Shown here: positions 24,617 to 33,265 of the stretch, piece after piece
Layout of the letters: the number at the start of each line of letters is the position of its first letter
How positions within the stretch are numbered: position 1 is the first letter of the stretch
Assembly (NCBI GenBank): GCA_037442205.1
Contig: JBBIQS010000010.1
Span: 1-64,000, forward strand
DNA: 64,000 nucleotides
Source of the DNA: JBBIQS01 sp037442205
GTDB taxonomy: Bacteria > Myxococcota > Myxococcia > Myxococcales > UBA5297
Direction: 5' to 3'
Made by a program: the position numbers and the translations under genes
The notes under the pieces: generated by a model
Database searches by the model: none
Seen by the model: only the letters and a program-made list of their open reading frames with translations
Told to the model about the DNA's origin: nothing

Positions 24617-25651
24617 ATGCCTCGCTTGTCCCTCCCGGTCCTGCTGCTTGGTTTGCTGGCCTGCGCCCACGCCTCCATACCCGACGAGAAGCCGCCCTCG
24701 CGCCCACCCACTCGCGAGGGGGCCCCGGATTCCTCTCGCTTCGTGCTGATTCGGGCGGGCAGCAACCTCTATTCGCGGGCGGACGTGGGCGCGGAGCTGC
24801 TCAACGAGTACAAAGCCCCGCCCACCTCGGGCGTGCCCTTCACCAACGTCTTCCGGCTGGTGGACGAGCACCGCAACTGGCTCGAGCTGGAGTCGCTGGG
24901 CGACGACGACGACCTGCATTGCGAGCTGGGGCTGCGGCCACTGCGCGGCCTGAGGTTGAAGCTGTTCGCCCCGGTGGAATCCCTGGTTCCGGCCGTCGCC
25001 CGCCCCGTCAGTCTCACCTGGACCGACGGGACCGCCCTCTCTCTCGAGCCCGGCGTCCCCGCGTTCCCTGGAGATGGCCCCGGCCGGTCGGTGGCGGTGG
25101 CCTCCAGGCTGCGCTTCCCCTTCTCGCCGCCGGACGGCGCCGTCGCCGACTGGTATCCGGCCTCGACCCACGCGCCGGTCCCCAAGTCCGCCTCGCTCCA
25201 CCTGAGCCGGGAGTCGCTGTTGATGGGCCAGCTGCGCTACGGGGACGCCGCCGTCGCCTTCGTCGGCTCGCTGGACCCCACGCTTCTGGTCGCGAGCTCG
25301 GTTCCGGCGGACTTCAAGACCGCCCTGGCGACGGTGCAGATCCGCTGCGCCCGCTTCACGGTGCGCGTGCCGAGTCCGGAGGTGCGCCCGTTCAAGCCCT
25401 TGCTTGGACTGCTGGGGACCGAGAGCGAGAAAGGGCCCGCGCCGCGGATCGGAGCCAAGGTCTACTGGCGCGACGGCACGGAGGCGGGCGAGGTGATCGG
25501 CGAGTTCCACTTCGACTCCGAGGAGCAGCCCGCCGGCGATCGGCGCTGTTTCCAGAAGGCCCTGCGCTACCGGGATCCCAAGGAAGCCGACCTTGGCCCG
25601 AGCTTGCTGCACTTGTGCCTCGACCCGGCGGACGCTCCGCCCTCCCCCTGA
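24617..25651 (+). CDS. lipoprotein of unknown function
   Basis: 344 residues. A lipoprotein signal (LLLGLLACAHA, Cys at residue 16) is followed by a Pro-rich segment. Residues about 45-110 have an SH3b-like pattern (FVLIRAGSNLYSRADVG, NWLELESL). The rest is beta-rich without recognised motifs. No catalytic signature is seen. It is probably tethered to the outer membrane. A separate promoter candidate lies directly upstream; the following gene also has its own promoter. Confidence 0.7.
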   Translation: MPRLSLPVLLLGLLACAHASIPDEKPPSRPPTREGAPDSSRFVLIRAGSNLYSRADVGAELLNEYKAPPTSGVPFTNVFRLVDEHRNWLELESLGDDDDLHCELGLRPLRGLRLKLFAPVESLVPAVARPVSLTWTDGTALSLEPGVPAFPGDGPGRSVAVASRLRFPFSPPDGAVADWYPASTHAPVPKSASLHLSRESLLMGQLRYGDAAVAFVGSLDPTLLVASSVPADFKTALATVQIRCARFTVRVPSPEVRPFKPLLGLLGTESEKGPAPRIGAKVYWRDGTEAGEVIGEFHFDSEEQPAGDRRCFQKALRYRDPKEADLGPSLLHLCLDPADAPPSP

Positions 25652-25670
25652 CGGCCGATTTCACCGCTGC

Positions 25671-25699
25671 TTGCCGCTCGATAGAGCGGCCCCTAGACT
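25671..25699 (+). promoter_or_regulatory. candidate promoter of the 25748 gene
   Basis: TTGCCG, 17 bases, TAGACT, about 48 bases before the GTG start. It has almost the same hexamers as the candidate before parC. Confidence 0.45.
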
Positions 25700-25747
25700 T
25701 CAGCGAACCCCATTGGCCTCGGAGGGGGCCCTCGAGGTGGAGCGCGC

Positions 25748-26392
25748 GTGGACCTGAAGCGAATTGCCGTCGTCCTGGCCCTGGCGCTGCTGGTGCTGCT
25801 GCGCAACCTCCCCGGGGCCCTGACCTGCCTCTTCCCCCGCCTGCTGCGCGCCCGCCCTCTGGATCAGGATTCGCCGAGCTTCGACCACGCCCTGGCCCAG
25901 CAGATGGAGGCCGAGCTGGCGCCGCTGGGCTTCCGCCTGCTGGGGGCGCACCTCGAGTCGCTGCCGCTGCGCCGCCCGCGGCTGGTCTACGACTTCGCCC
26001 ACGACGTCGAGCGGGCCTTCGCCTCGGCCAGCGGCTCCGGGCAGGACATGGAGCTGTATCTGCTCACCGCCTTCGAGGGCGGAGGATTCGTCCTCACCGC
26101 CGACCACCGCCGGATCAGCATCCAGCAGGAAGGGCGCTGCCTCTCCGGCGGGCTGCCGGGAGCGACTCCCGAGCAGCTGGCCGCCGCCCACCGCAAGCGG
26201 GTCGAGGGCTTCGCCCAGGCCGGCCGCAAGCCGCGCGAGGATCTCTCGCTGCCGGCCCGCGTCGCCGCCGCCGAGGAGTGGTACCGCACCGGCGGCGCCC
26301 GCGAGCAGCGTCTGCGCCACGCCAACGCCTTGATCCTCAGCCTGATGATGCTGGCCATGCTCAGCGCGATGGTGGTCAAGGTGCTGCGCTGA
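25748..26392 (+). CDS. membrane-anchored protein of unknown function
   Basis: 214 residues starting with GTG, preceded by GGTGGAG. One hydrophobic segment lies at each end (about 6-25 and 193-212), with a soluble middle of about 160 residues between them, so the middle may face the periplasm or cytoplasm as a loop. The middle contains LVYDFAHDVERAF and GGGFVLTADHRRISIQQEG. I recognise no family. It is followed by a strong hairpin. Confidence 0.6.
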   Translation: MDLKRIAVVLALALLVLLRNLPGALTCLFPRLLRARPLDQDSPSFDHALAQQMEAELAPLGFRLLGAHLESLPLRRPRLVYDFAHDVERAFASASGSGQDMELYLLTAFEGGGFVLTADHRRISIQQEGRCLSGGLPGATPEQLAAAHRKRVEGFAQAGRKPREDLSLPARVAAAEEWYRTGGAREQRLRHANALILSLMMLAMLSAMVVKVLR

Positions 26393-26463
26393 GCCGAGCG
26401 CCCCGGCGCGAAGCCAAGGCGACGCCGCTCAAGATTCACCGAGGGTGGCCTCGGCAAAGCAAA

Positions 26464-26504
26464 GGGCTCGAAGCAGGCGGGAAGTGCCCGTCGACTTCGA
26501 GCCC
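26464..26504. terminator. hairpin terminator between convergent genes
   Basis: GGGCTCGAAG (26464-26473) pairs perfectly with CTTCGAGCCC (26495-26504). It lies in the convergent gap between the 25748 gene and the cytochrome peroxidase gene. Confidence 0.55.
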
Positions 26505-26540
26505 AAGTCCTGATCGGCAGCAGCGAGCGTCGCTGCGGAG

Positions 26541-27641
26541 CTACTTGACCGGCTTCGGGGTCTTCGGACCGCTGGCCGGCAGCTCCGGCTCGGCGATCAG
26601 CTCTGCGGGCAGGTCGCCGGTGAGCGATTTGAGGAAGGTGACGATCGAGGCGGCCTCGGCGTCGCTCAGCTCCTTGCCCAGCTGGTGGCGGGACATCATC
26701 TTCACCGCCTCGTCGAGGCTGGCCACGCTGCCGTCGTGGAAGTAGGGCGCGGTCCTCTCGATGTTGCGCAGCGACGGGACCTTGAACATGAACTTGTCGG
26801 CCTCGTCCTTGGTGAGCGCCATGCGGCCCACGTCCTTGTCGCTCGGCCAGGGCTTCACCAGGCCGGCCTTCTGGTACATCGCCCCGCCGACGTAGGCGCC
26901 GTTGTGGCAGGTGGTGCAGCCAGTGTCGACGAAGGCGTTGAGTCCCTTCTTCTCGTCGTCACGGAGCACCTTGGCGTCGCCGCCGAGGAATTTGTCGAAG
27001 CGCGACGGGGTGACGAGCTTGCGCTCGAAGGCCCCCACCGCGACGGCATAGTTGTCCCAGGTGATGGGCTCCTTGGCCTCGGGGAAGGCGGCCTTGAACA
27101 GCGGGGCATAGCCGGGGATCGACTTGAGGACCGCCACCACCGCCTTGTCGCTCTTCATCGCCATCTCGACCGGGTTGAGAACCGGCCCCTTGGCCTGGGC
27201 CTCGACGTCGGCGGCGCGGCCGTCCCAGAACTGAGCCAGGTGGCCGGCGGCGTTCATCACCGTGGGCGAGTTGCGACCGCCCTTCTGACCCTTGAAGCCG
27301 GTGGAGGTCGGCTGGCCATCGACGCCGAAGTTGCCCAGGGTATGGCAGGAGTTGCAGGAGACGTCCTGGCCCAGCGACAGCCGCCGGTCGTGGAAGAGGG
27401 TCTGGCCGAGCTTGACCTTGGCCTCGGTGATCTTCGCCGAGTCGCCGATCACCTCGGGCAGCGGGGCGAAGAAGACGAGCCTGGCCTTTTCGACGACCAC
27501 CTCGGGAGGCGGCTTGGGCGCTTCCACGGCCTTGGGCGGCCCGGGAGGCGGGGGCGGAGCCTGCTGGGGCTGCTGCTGAGACTGGCAGCCGAGGACGAGC
27601 GCGGCCAGCGCCACAGTTGCAGAGAGAGGTTGCTTCGACAT
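26541..27641 (-). CDS. di-heme cytochrome c peroxidase (CcpA/MauG family), lipoprotein
   Basis: 366 residues. A lipoprotein signal (ALVLGC) and a Pro/Gln-rich spacer precede the catalytic region. Two c-type heme motifs are visible: CNSCH (near residue 98) and CTTCH (near residue 240). Between them come FWDGRAADVEAQ and NPVEMAM. The tail contains FKVPSLRNIERTAPYFHDGS, which supplies the typical heme-proximal region. It should reduce hydrogen peroxide in the periplasm using electrons from a small cytochrome. The start at 27641 is chosen for the lipobox and GGGAG ribosome site. It is divergent from the thiolase gene. Confidence 0.92.
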   Translation of the reverse strand: MSKQPLSATVALAALVLGCQSQQQPQQAPPPPPGPPKAVEAPKPPPEVVVEKARLVFFAPLPEVIGDSAKITEAKVKLGQTLFHDRRLSLGQDVSCNSCHTLGNFGVDGQPTSTGFKGQKGGRNSPTVMNAAGHLAQFWDGRAADVEAQAKGPVLNPVEMAMKSDKAVVAVLKSIPGYAPLFKAAFPEAKEPITWDNYAVAVGAFERKLVTPSRFDKFLGGDAKVLRDDEKKGLNAFVDTGCTTCHNGAYVGGAMYQKAGLVKPWPSDKDVGRMALTKDEADKFMFKVPSLRNIERTAPYFHDGSVASLDEAVKMMSRHQLGKELSDAEAASIVTFLKSLTGDLPAELIAEPELPASGPKTPKPVK

Positions 27642-27764
27642 GGTGAGCTCCCGGTGGAAAGAGATACTGCGTCGCTTGTAGGTCCTGCGCGGCCTACCGT
27701 CGCAGGGAATCTCTCCGCAATCCAGGAGCCGGGCGGTCCTCCGCCCGCTCGCGAATCTGCCCTC

Positions 27765-27794
27765 TTGGATCGGCCGGCCCCGAGTCGGTAGCAT
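27765..27794 (+). promoter_or_regulatory. candidate promoter of the thiolase gene
   Basis: TTGGAT, 18 bases, TAGCAT, about 52 bases before the ATG at 27847, inside the 205-bp divergent gap with the cytochrome peroxidase gene. Confidence 0.4.
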
Positions 27795-27846
27795 TGCCTT
27801 TTCCCGAGCGCGGACGCCCTGCCCGCGCTGCCACCGCGGAGCCGCC

Positions 27847-29037
27847 ATGAAGCCCATCGCCAAGGATCTCGTCTTCCTGTCCGCCAAGCGCACGCCGTTC
27901 GGAACTTTCGGCGGCACCTTGAAGGACCAGTCGGCCACCGATCTCGGGGTCCACGCCGCCAAGGCAGCTCTCGCCCAGTCCGGCGTCGCACCCGCGGACA
28001 TCGAGCACGTGGTGATGGGCAACGTCGCCCAGTCCTCGCCCGACGCCATCTACCTCGCCCGCCACGTCGGGCTGCGCTCCGGGGTCCCCAAGGAGGTCCC
28101 GGCGCTGGCGGTCAATCGGCTGTGCGGCTCGGGCTTCGAGTCGCTGGTGCAGGCGGCGATGCTGATGCTCACCGACCAGGCGCAGGTGGTGCTGGCCGGG
28201 GCCGCGGAGTCGATGAGCCAGGTGCCCTTCGTCGTCCGCGGTGCCCGCTGGGGAATCCCGCTGGGCAAGGGCGCGCTGGAGGACTTCCTCTGGAGCTCGC
28301 TCACCGACAGCTACACCGGCCTGCCGATGGGCCTGACCGCCGAGAAGCTGGCCGAGATGTACCACCTGACCCAGGACGAGGTGGACGAGTACTCGGTGCT
28401 GTCGCAGAAGCGCTTCGCCGCGGCCCAGGAAGGCGGGCGGCTCGACAAGGAGCTGGCGCCGGTGGAGCTGCCGAGCAAGAAGGGCCTGACCGTCTTCGCC
28501 AAGGACGAGCACAACCGGCCCGAGACCTCGCGGGAGAGCGTCAAGAAGCTGCCCAAGGTCTTCAAGAAGGACGGCCTAATCCACCCCGCCGCCGCCAGCG
28601 GGATCAGCGACGGCGCCGGAGCCGCGGTGCTTGCCACCCGGGCCTGGGCCGAGAAGAAGGGATTGGCCCCCATCGGCCGACTGGTGGGCTGGGGCGTCTC
28701 CGGTTGCGATCCGGAGATCATGGGCATCGGCCCGGTCCCGGCGATCCGCAACCTCTTGGCGCGCCACGAGCTGTCGCTGGACCAGGTCGACCTGGTGGAG
28801 ATCAACGAGGCCTTCGTGCCGCAGTACCTGGCGGTGGAGAAGGAGCTCAAGCTCGATCGCAACAAGACCAACGTCGATGGCGGGGCGGTGGCGGTCGGCC
28901 ATCCGTTGGCGGCCAGCGGCTCGCGCATCACCGCGCACCTGCTCTATGAGCTCAAGCGCCGCGGCGCCCGCTACGGCATCGGCAGCGCCTGCATCGGCGG
29001 CGGCCAGGGGATCGCGGTGCTGGTCGAGGCGCTCTGA
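27847..29037 (+). CDS. acetyl-CoA acetyltransferase (thiolase)
   Basis: 396 residues, standard thiolase length. The nucleophilic Cys lies in NRLCGSGFES, the catalytic His in GHPLAASGSR and the second Cys in SACIGGGQG; the INEAF motif is present. It condenses or cleaves acetyl-CoA/acyl-CoA units, so it may serve beta-oxidation or hydroxybutyrate metabolism. No partner fad or phb genes are adjacent. The next gene begins 57 bases later on the same strand. Confidence 0.93.
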   Translation: MKPIAKDLVFLSAKRTPFGTFGGTLKDQSATDLGVHAAKAALAQSGVAPADIEHVVMGNVAQSSPDAIYLARHVGLRSGVPKEVPALAVNRLCGSGFESLVQAAMLMLTDQAQVVLAGAAESMSQVPFVVRGARWGIPLGKGALEDFLWSSLTDSYTGLPMGLTAEKLAEMYHLTQDEVDEYSVLSQKRFAAAQEGGRLDKELAPVELPSKKGLTVFAKDEHNRPETSRESVKKLPKVFKKDGLIHPAAASGISDGAGAAVLATRAWAEKKGLAPIGRLVGWGVSGCDPEIMGIGPVPAIRNLLARHELSLDQVDLVEINEAFVPQYLAVEKELKLDRNKTNVDGGAVAVGHPLAASGSRITAHLLYELKRRGARYGIGSACIGGGQGIAVLVEAL

Positions 29038-29094
29038 GTTCCTCGTCTCAGCCACGAGACTCGCCCTTCGGGCCCGTGGTAGAGAAGCCGCACG

Positions 29095-29640
29095 ATGGCT
29101 CATACGCTCAGCTTCTTCATGATCCCCGAGGACGAGGTCGCCTTCTGGCGGGCCCTCGAGCCGCTCCACCTCCAGGTCTACCCGGAGGTCTTCCCGCTCG
29201 ACTACCAGCCCTTCCTGGCCACGGCCGCCAACGCCTCCAGGTTCACCGAGAGCGCCTACTACCTGAACGCGGTCGACGCAGGCGAGCCGTGCGGGCGCAT
29301 CGTACGCAAGGGCCCGCACAAGGGGCTTCAGGAGATCGACGAGATCCGCTCGCCGGTGCTGCACCTGGAGCGCAGCTTCATCGACGAGGACACCGGTGAG
29401 CTGCGCTCGGGGCGGCTGTGGGGCGAATTGGAGGCGCTGGGCGATCGCCAAAGGCTGCTGTCCAAGCCCGACCTGCTGCTGGCCCTGTTCGACCGGGTGC
29501 GCGACTACTTCAAGAAGACCTACCGCCGCTCCAACCCCCAGGGCTTCTTCATCGGTCCCCACGCCGCCCGCCGCGCCGCCCAGGGCCTTTCGCTGCGCGA
29601 GGCCGGACGCAAGGGCGAGCTCGTCGTCCCCTACAAGTAG
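29095..29640 (+). CDS. conserved-looking protein of unknown function
   Basis: 181 residues, cytoplasmic, with strong coding bias and no recognised family. It starts MAHTLSFFMIPEDEVAFWR and contains HLERSFIDEDTGELRSGRLW and a basic segment DYFKKTYRRSNPQGFFIGP. The ATG has no clear ribosome site; a TAGAGA -10-like element ends 9 bases before it. It lies between thiolase and the microcompartment genes, but a promoter candidate separates it from the latter. Confidence 0.65.
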   Translation: MAHTLSFFMIPEDEVAFWRALEPLHLQVYPEVFPLDYQPFLATAANASRFTESAYYLNAVDAGEPCGRIVRKGPHKGLQEIDEIRSPVLHLERSFIDEDTGELRSGRLWGELEALGDRQRLLSKPDLLLALFDRVRDYFKKTYRRSNPQGFFIGPHAARRAAQGLSLREAGRKGELVVPYK

Positions 29641-29674
29641 CCTGCCGGACGCTGTCGGCTGGCGGTCAACCCGG

Positions 29675-29703
29675 TTTTCCCCGCCCGGGGCCTCTGGTAT
29701 GAT
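29675..29703 (+). promoter_or_regulatory. candidate promoter of the microcompartment-vertex/aldolase operon
   Basis: TTTTCC, 17 bases, TATGAT, the best -10 hexamer seen in this window, 28 bases before the GTG at 29732. Confidence 0.5.
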
Positions 29704-29731
29704 CAGCGGCCTTCGAGTTGCGAGGTCCGCC

Positions 29732-30013
29732 GTGTACCTGGGACGCGTCATCGGCACCGTGGTCGCCACCGTCAAGTACGAGGGACTGGAGGGCCATAAG
29801 CTCCTGGTCGTGCAGCCGCTCGACCACGAGCAGAAGCCCAGCGGCCCGTTTGAAGTAGCGGTGGACACCGTCCAGGCCGGCCCCGGCGAGCTGGTGTTCC
29901 TGGTCGGCAGCCGCGAGGCGGCGCTGGCCCTGACCCCGTCCTTCGTCCCGGTCGACTCGGCCATCGTCGGCATCGTCGACGACGTCAACGCCCGCTCGCG
30001 GAGGGCGCCATGA
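29732..30013 (+). CDS. bacterial microcompartment vertex protein, EutN/CcmL type (first of two)
   Basis: 93 residues from a GTG preceded by GAGG. The start YLGRVIGTVVATVKYEGLEG, then HKLLVVQPL, and the tail AIVGIVDDVN are the conserved ends of the BMC pentamer family (Pfam EutN_CcmL). These form pentamers that cap the vertices of protein-shelled organelles. The last four bases (ATGA) overlap the next gene, a second member of the same family. No BMC hexamer or trimer shell gene is in the window. Confidence 0.92.
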   Translation: MYLGRVIGTVVATVKYEGLEGHKLLVVQPLDHEQKPSGPFEVAVDTVQAGPGELVFLVGSREAALALTPSFVPVDSAIVGIVDDVNARSRRAP

Positions 30014-30294
30014 GGCTGTGCCGCGTGCTGGGCAACATCACCTCCACCATGAAGCACCCCAGCTTCCAGGGGCACAAGCTGCTGGTGGTCGAGCCGGTGG
30101 ACGAGTCGGGCATGGCCAGCGGCAAGAGCTTCATCGCCGTGGATCGCGCCCGGGCCGGCGAGGGCGATGTGGTGCTGGTGATGAGCGAGGGCAACGGAGT
30201 TCGCCAGCTGCTGGGCTTCGAGAAGACCGCCAACCTGCCCATCCGCAGCCTCATCGTCGGCGTGGTGGACAACATCGCGGTCAAGCGCAGCTAG
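30010..30294 (+). CDS. bacterial microcompartment vertex protein, EutN/CcmL type (second of two)
   Basis: 94 residues, homologous to the preceding protein but clearly diverged. Shared positions include CRVLGN, GHKLLVVEPVD and LIVGVVDNIAVK. The middle differs, with an acidic AGEGDVVLVMSEG loop. Tandem, non-identical pentamer genes are usual in microcompartment loci, where several vertex proteins coexist. It is translationally coupled to the first one and followed after 28 bases by the class II aldolase. Confidence 0.92.
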   Translation: MRLCRVLGNITSTMKHPSFQGHKLLVVEPVDESGMASGKSFIAVDRARAGEGDVVLVMSEGNGVRQLLGFEKTANLPIRSLIVGVVDNIAVKRS

Positions 30295-30322
30295 CGCGCC
30301 CCTCCTCACGAGCGTTCGGCCG

Positions 30323-31015
30323 ATGCCCTCCGTCCTGACTCCCAAGCTGCGCTCCCAGCTGGTGCTCCACTCGCGCAAGCTGCACGCGATGGGGTGGGTG
30401 GCCAACCACGACGGCAACATCAGCGTCCGGCTGACCGGCTCGCGGCTGCTGATTACCGCCACCGCCCTGAGCAAGGCCGACATCGACGACGCCGCGCTGC
30501 TGGTGGTGGACTTCTCGGGCAAGGTCCTGGAGGGGCGGCGCAAGCCATTCAGCGAGCTCGACCTGCACCTCGCCTGCTACCAGGCCCGGCCCAAGGTCGA
30601 CTGCGTGGTGCATGCCCACCCGCCTTTCGCCGCGGCGATGGGGCTGAGCGGCTCCTCTTTGATGGTGGCGGCGATGCCCGAGGTGGTGGTCTCGCTCGGT
30701 GCCGGGATCCCGACCGCGCCTCTGGCCATGCCCAAGTCGGCCGAGTCGAAGGCGGCGGTGGGCGAGCTGGCGGCGCGCAACAACGCGATGCTGCTGGCGG
30801 GCAACGGCGCGCTGACCGTGGGCGACGACCTGAGCCAGGCCTACCTGCGCATGGAGCTGGTCGAGCACTACGCCCGTCTCGTCACCCTCGCCAGGCAGAT
30901 GGGCACCTTGCGCGAGCTGGCCCCGGCGCAGGTGGAGAAGCTGCTCGAGGCGCGCCGCAAGGCCGGCCTGGAGCCCGACCCCGAGCTCGACGCCGCGCGG
31001 AAGCGCTCGTCGTGA
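30323..31015 (+). CDS. class II aldolase/adducin-family protein
   Basis: 230 residues. The zinc ligands are visible in VVHAHPPFAAAM; a Glu in FSELDLHLACYQ and the NHDGNISVRL loop complete the fuculose-phosphate-aldolase-like active site. Members cleave sugar phosphates such as L-fuculose-1-phosphate to an aldehyde and DHAP; others are decarboxylases or epimerases. Class II aldolases are signature enzymes of the Planctomycetes-Verrucomicrobia-type microcompartments that process fucose and rhamnose. Lying directly behind two vertex-protein genes, this one is a good candidate cargo enzyme. It overlaps the MFS gene by four bases. Confidence 0.9.
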   Translation: MPSVLTPKLRSQLVLHSRKLHAMGWVANHDGNISVRLTGSRLLITATALSKADIDDAALLVVDFSGKVLEGRRKPFSELDLHLACYQARPKVDCVVHAHPPFAAAMGLSGSSLMVAAMPEVVVSLGAGIPTAPLAMPKSAESKAAVGELAARNNAMLLAGNGALTVGDDLSQAYLRMELVEHYARLVTLARQMGTLRELAPAQVEKLLEARRKAGLEPDPELDAARKRSS

Positions 31016-32238
31016 CCTCGCAGCGGCCGGCGTCCCGCTCGCCGCAGTCCGGGAAGCTGCCGCGCACCGTCGTCGGCCTGGGACTGGTGAGCCTGCTCAC
31101 CGATGCCTCGAGCGAGGCCATCTTCCCGCTGCTTCCGGCCTTCCTCTCCGGCCTGGGCGCCTCCGGCGGGTTCATCGGGCTCGTCGAAGGAAGCGCCGAC
31201 CTGGTGGCCAACCTGCTCAAGCTATGGGTGGGGTTGCTCGCCGACCGGCGGAGGAGGCTCAAGCCGCTGGTGCTGGCCGGCTATGGCCTTTCCACCTTCG
31301 CCCGGCCTCTGGTGGCCTTCGCCACCGCTCCTTGGCACGTGCTGCTGGTGCGCATCAGCGATCGGGTGGGCAAGGGCGTGCGCACCAGCCCGCGCGACGC
31401 ACTGATCGCCGCGGCGACCGACCCCACGATTCGGGCCCGCGCCTACGGCTTCCATCGAGCCATGGACCACGCCGGGGCGGCGATCGGCACGCTGCTGAGC
31501 TCCGGGCTGCTGTGGCTGATGGGAGCAAGCCGATCGGCTCCGGCGAGCCTGCCGCAGATGCGCACGGTCTTCGCCTGGGCAGCTATCCCTGGGTTGCTGG
31601 CGCTGGTGGCGCTCGCCATGACGCCCGAGGCCCTGCGCGAGCCGCCGGCGCCTTCCGCCCGGTCCGATGCCCCTGTGCCTCCGCTGCTCAAGCGGGCCCT
31701 GCTGGCGGTGACGCTCTTCGCGGTAGCCAATGCAACAGACGCCTTCCTGTTGGTCTGGCTTCTCAGGCTAGGCGGAGCTCCGGCGCTGGCCCCGCTGCTG
31801 TGGCTGACGCTGCACGTGGTCAAGGCAAGCCTGGCCACGCATGGCGGGCGCCTCGCCGACCGCTTCGGCAGGCGCAACGCGCTCATCGGCGGCTGGCTCG
31901 TCTATGCCATCACCTGGGGCTCGGTCGGCCTGGCGAGCCAGGTCTGGATGTTGTTCGCGCTGACAGCCATCTACGGCATCTCGCACGGCTTGGTGGAGGG
32001 CGCGGAGCGTGCGTTGATCGCCGAGCTCTCCGGGGGCCGCAAGGGGCGCGGCTTCGGGCTCTACAACCTGGGAGTCGGCCTGGCCGCCCTGGCCTCCAGC
32101 ACCGCCTTCGGAGTGGTTCTCGACCACTTCGGCGCCCCCGTCGCCTTCGCCGGATCGGCCCTGTTCGCGGTGCTGGCCGCGGCGGTGCTCTTCTGGCTGG
32201 TGCCAGCCCACCCCGGCGAGCAGGCGGAGGCCGCTTGA
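31012..32238 (+). CDS. major facilitator superfamily transporter
   Basis: 408 residues with about 12 predicted membrane segments. The GTG start overlaps the aldolase stop (GTGA). The N-half carries GVRTSPRDALIAA and the loop LADRRRRLKPLVLAGYG; the C-half has GRLADRFGRRNALIGG, the typical inter-helix MFS motif. The family resembles uncharacterised bacterial MFS permeases rather than any sugar-specific group. Coupling to the aldolase suggests import of its precursor sugar or export of a product, but this is inference. Confidence 0.85.
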   Translation: MTSQRPASRSPQSGKLPRTVVGLGLVSLLTDASSEAIFPLLPAFLSGLGASGGFIGLVEGSADLVANLLKLWVGLLADRRRRLKPLVLAGYGLSTFARPLVAFATAPWHVLLVRISDRVGKGVRTSPRDALIAAATDPTIRARAYGFHRAMDHAGAAIGTLLSSGLLWLMGASRSAPASLPQMRTVFAWAAIPGLLALVALAMTPEALREPPAPSARSDAPVPPLLKRALLAVTLFAVANATDAFLLVWLLRLGGAPALAPLLWLTLHVVKASLATHGGRLADRFGRRNALIGGWLVYAITWGSVGLASQVWMLFALTAIYGISHGLVEGAERALIAELSGGRKGRGFGLYNLGVGLAALASSTAFGVVLDHFGAPVAFAGSALFAVLAAAVLFWLVPAHPGEQAEAA

Positions 32239-32752
32239 GCCCTGCCCACCCCGGGTCTCCGATGACGAGCGATCGTCGATGAGCGCAAATCTTGGCTCGG
32301 ACCAGAGCTCGCGAGGCTGCGCCGAGCGCTGCGCTCCTTCGGCGGCCCCCCCTGGAACCTCTCCAGCTCCTTCCTGGCTCTCGTGCGGCAAGGCCCTTCG
32401 CGCGAGCTCGCTCGCCGCCCGGCCCGCCGAGAGCGATTTCCCGGCGCACTCTCGGCGCGGGCGAAGGTGGAGGGCCAAGATTGAGTAGAGGTCCCGGCGA
32501 TTGCCGCCACGCCGAAGCTCGTCTGGAGCCGATGGATCTTCGCCCTTGCCGCCGCTGGCCTGTCGATGGTCTTGGCTGCCCTTCCCTGAAGGAGAGCGAC
32601 CGAGCCTATGGCCGCGCCGGCCCTGGCCGGCTGAGAAGGCCCCAACTGCCTCGGCTGTAGCTTTCCGATCGCCGTGGGCGATGCCCAGTGTGCAGCGACG
32701 GGTAGGCGCTGCGGACGAATCGCTGTCGCCTGCCACGAGCCCAGGAGGGCGC
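32239..32752. other. intergenic interval without a recognisable gene
   Basis: 514 bases between the MFS gene and the hibernation-factor gene. Open frames on both strands lack coding bias or recognised motifs. Promoter elements of the downstream gene must lie here, but no convincing hexamer pair was found. Confidence 0.5.
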
Positions 32753-33184
32753 ATGAAGGTGCTCATCCAAGGAAAGCAGTTGAAGATCTCTGAGGAACTC
32801 TGGAGTTACGTCATCGAGAAGCTCGTCCAACCGCTCACGCGCTTCTACGACAACGAGGCGGCCGAGCTGCGCGTCGAGTTCGGCGACAACTACGGCCCCA
32901 AGGGCGGCCGGGACAAGGAGTGCCACCTCACCCTGCGGATGCCCGGCAACAGCGCCATTCAGATCGAGGAGATCACGCAAGACTGCTACGCCTCGCTCGA
33001 CGCGGCGGCCGATCGTCTGATCCGCGTCTGCAAGCGAGACCTGGATCGCATGCGGCCGCAGAGCCCGCACCGGCGCCACCACCCGATCGCCATCGGGCTG
33101 CGCGAGGGCTCGCTCCCCTACGGTGAAATCGAGGAGGCAGAGGAGGAGCAGCCGGCGGAGCTCGCCGCCGTCCCCGAAACCTAG
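32753..33184 (+). CDS. ribosome hibernation promoting factor (HPF/RaiA family)
   Basis: 143 residues. The start MKVLIQGKQLKISEELW, the aromatic segment VIEKLVQPLTRFYDN and the DAAADRLIRVCKRDLDR helix match the beta-alpha-beta-beta-beta-alpha fold of HPF/YfiA. These proteins bind the 30S decoding centre and silence ribosomes in stationary phase. The length lies between short HPF (about 100) and long HPF (about 180-200). The extra acidic tail (about 125-143) does not look like the dimerisation domain of long HPF. CCAGGAGG precedes the ATG. Confidence 0.8.
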   Translation: MKVLIQGKQLKISEELWSYVIEKLVQPLTRFYDNEAAELRVEFGDNYGPKGGRDKECHLTLRMPGNSAIQIEEITQDCYASLDAAADRLIRVCKRDLDRMRPQSPHRRHHPIAIGLREGSLPYGEIEEAEEEQPAELAAVPET

Positions 33185-33223
33185 GCTGCCCTCGTCAGGA
33201 TCCTAGAAACGCGGTCGGCACCT

Positions 33224-33252
33224 TCCCCGGCGGATGCTTCGTCCGCCGGGGA
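33224..33252. terminator. hairpin terminator between hpf and glgB
   Basis: A perfect 11-bp stem: TCCCCGGCGGA (33224-33234) with TCCGCCGGGGA (33242-33252), 7-base loop. Convergent genes; can form on both strands. Confidence 0.65.
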
Positions 33253-33265
33253 CGTGAGCCGTCTC

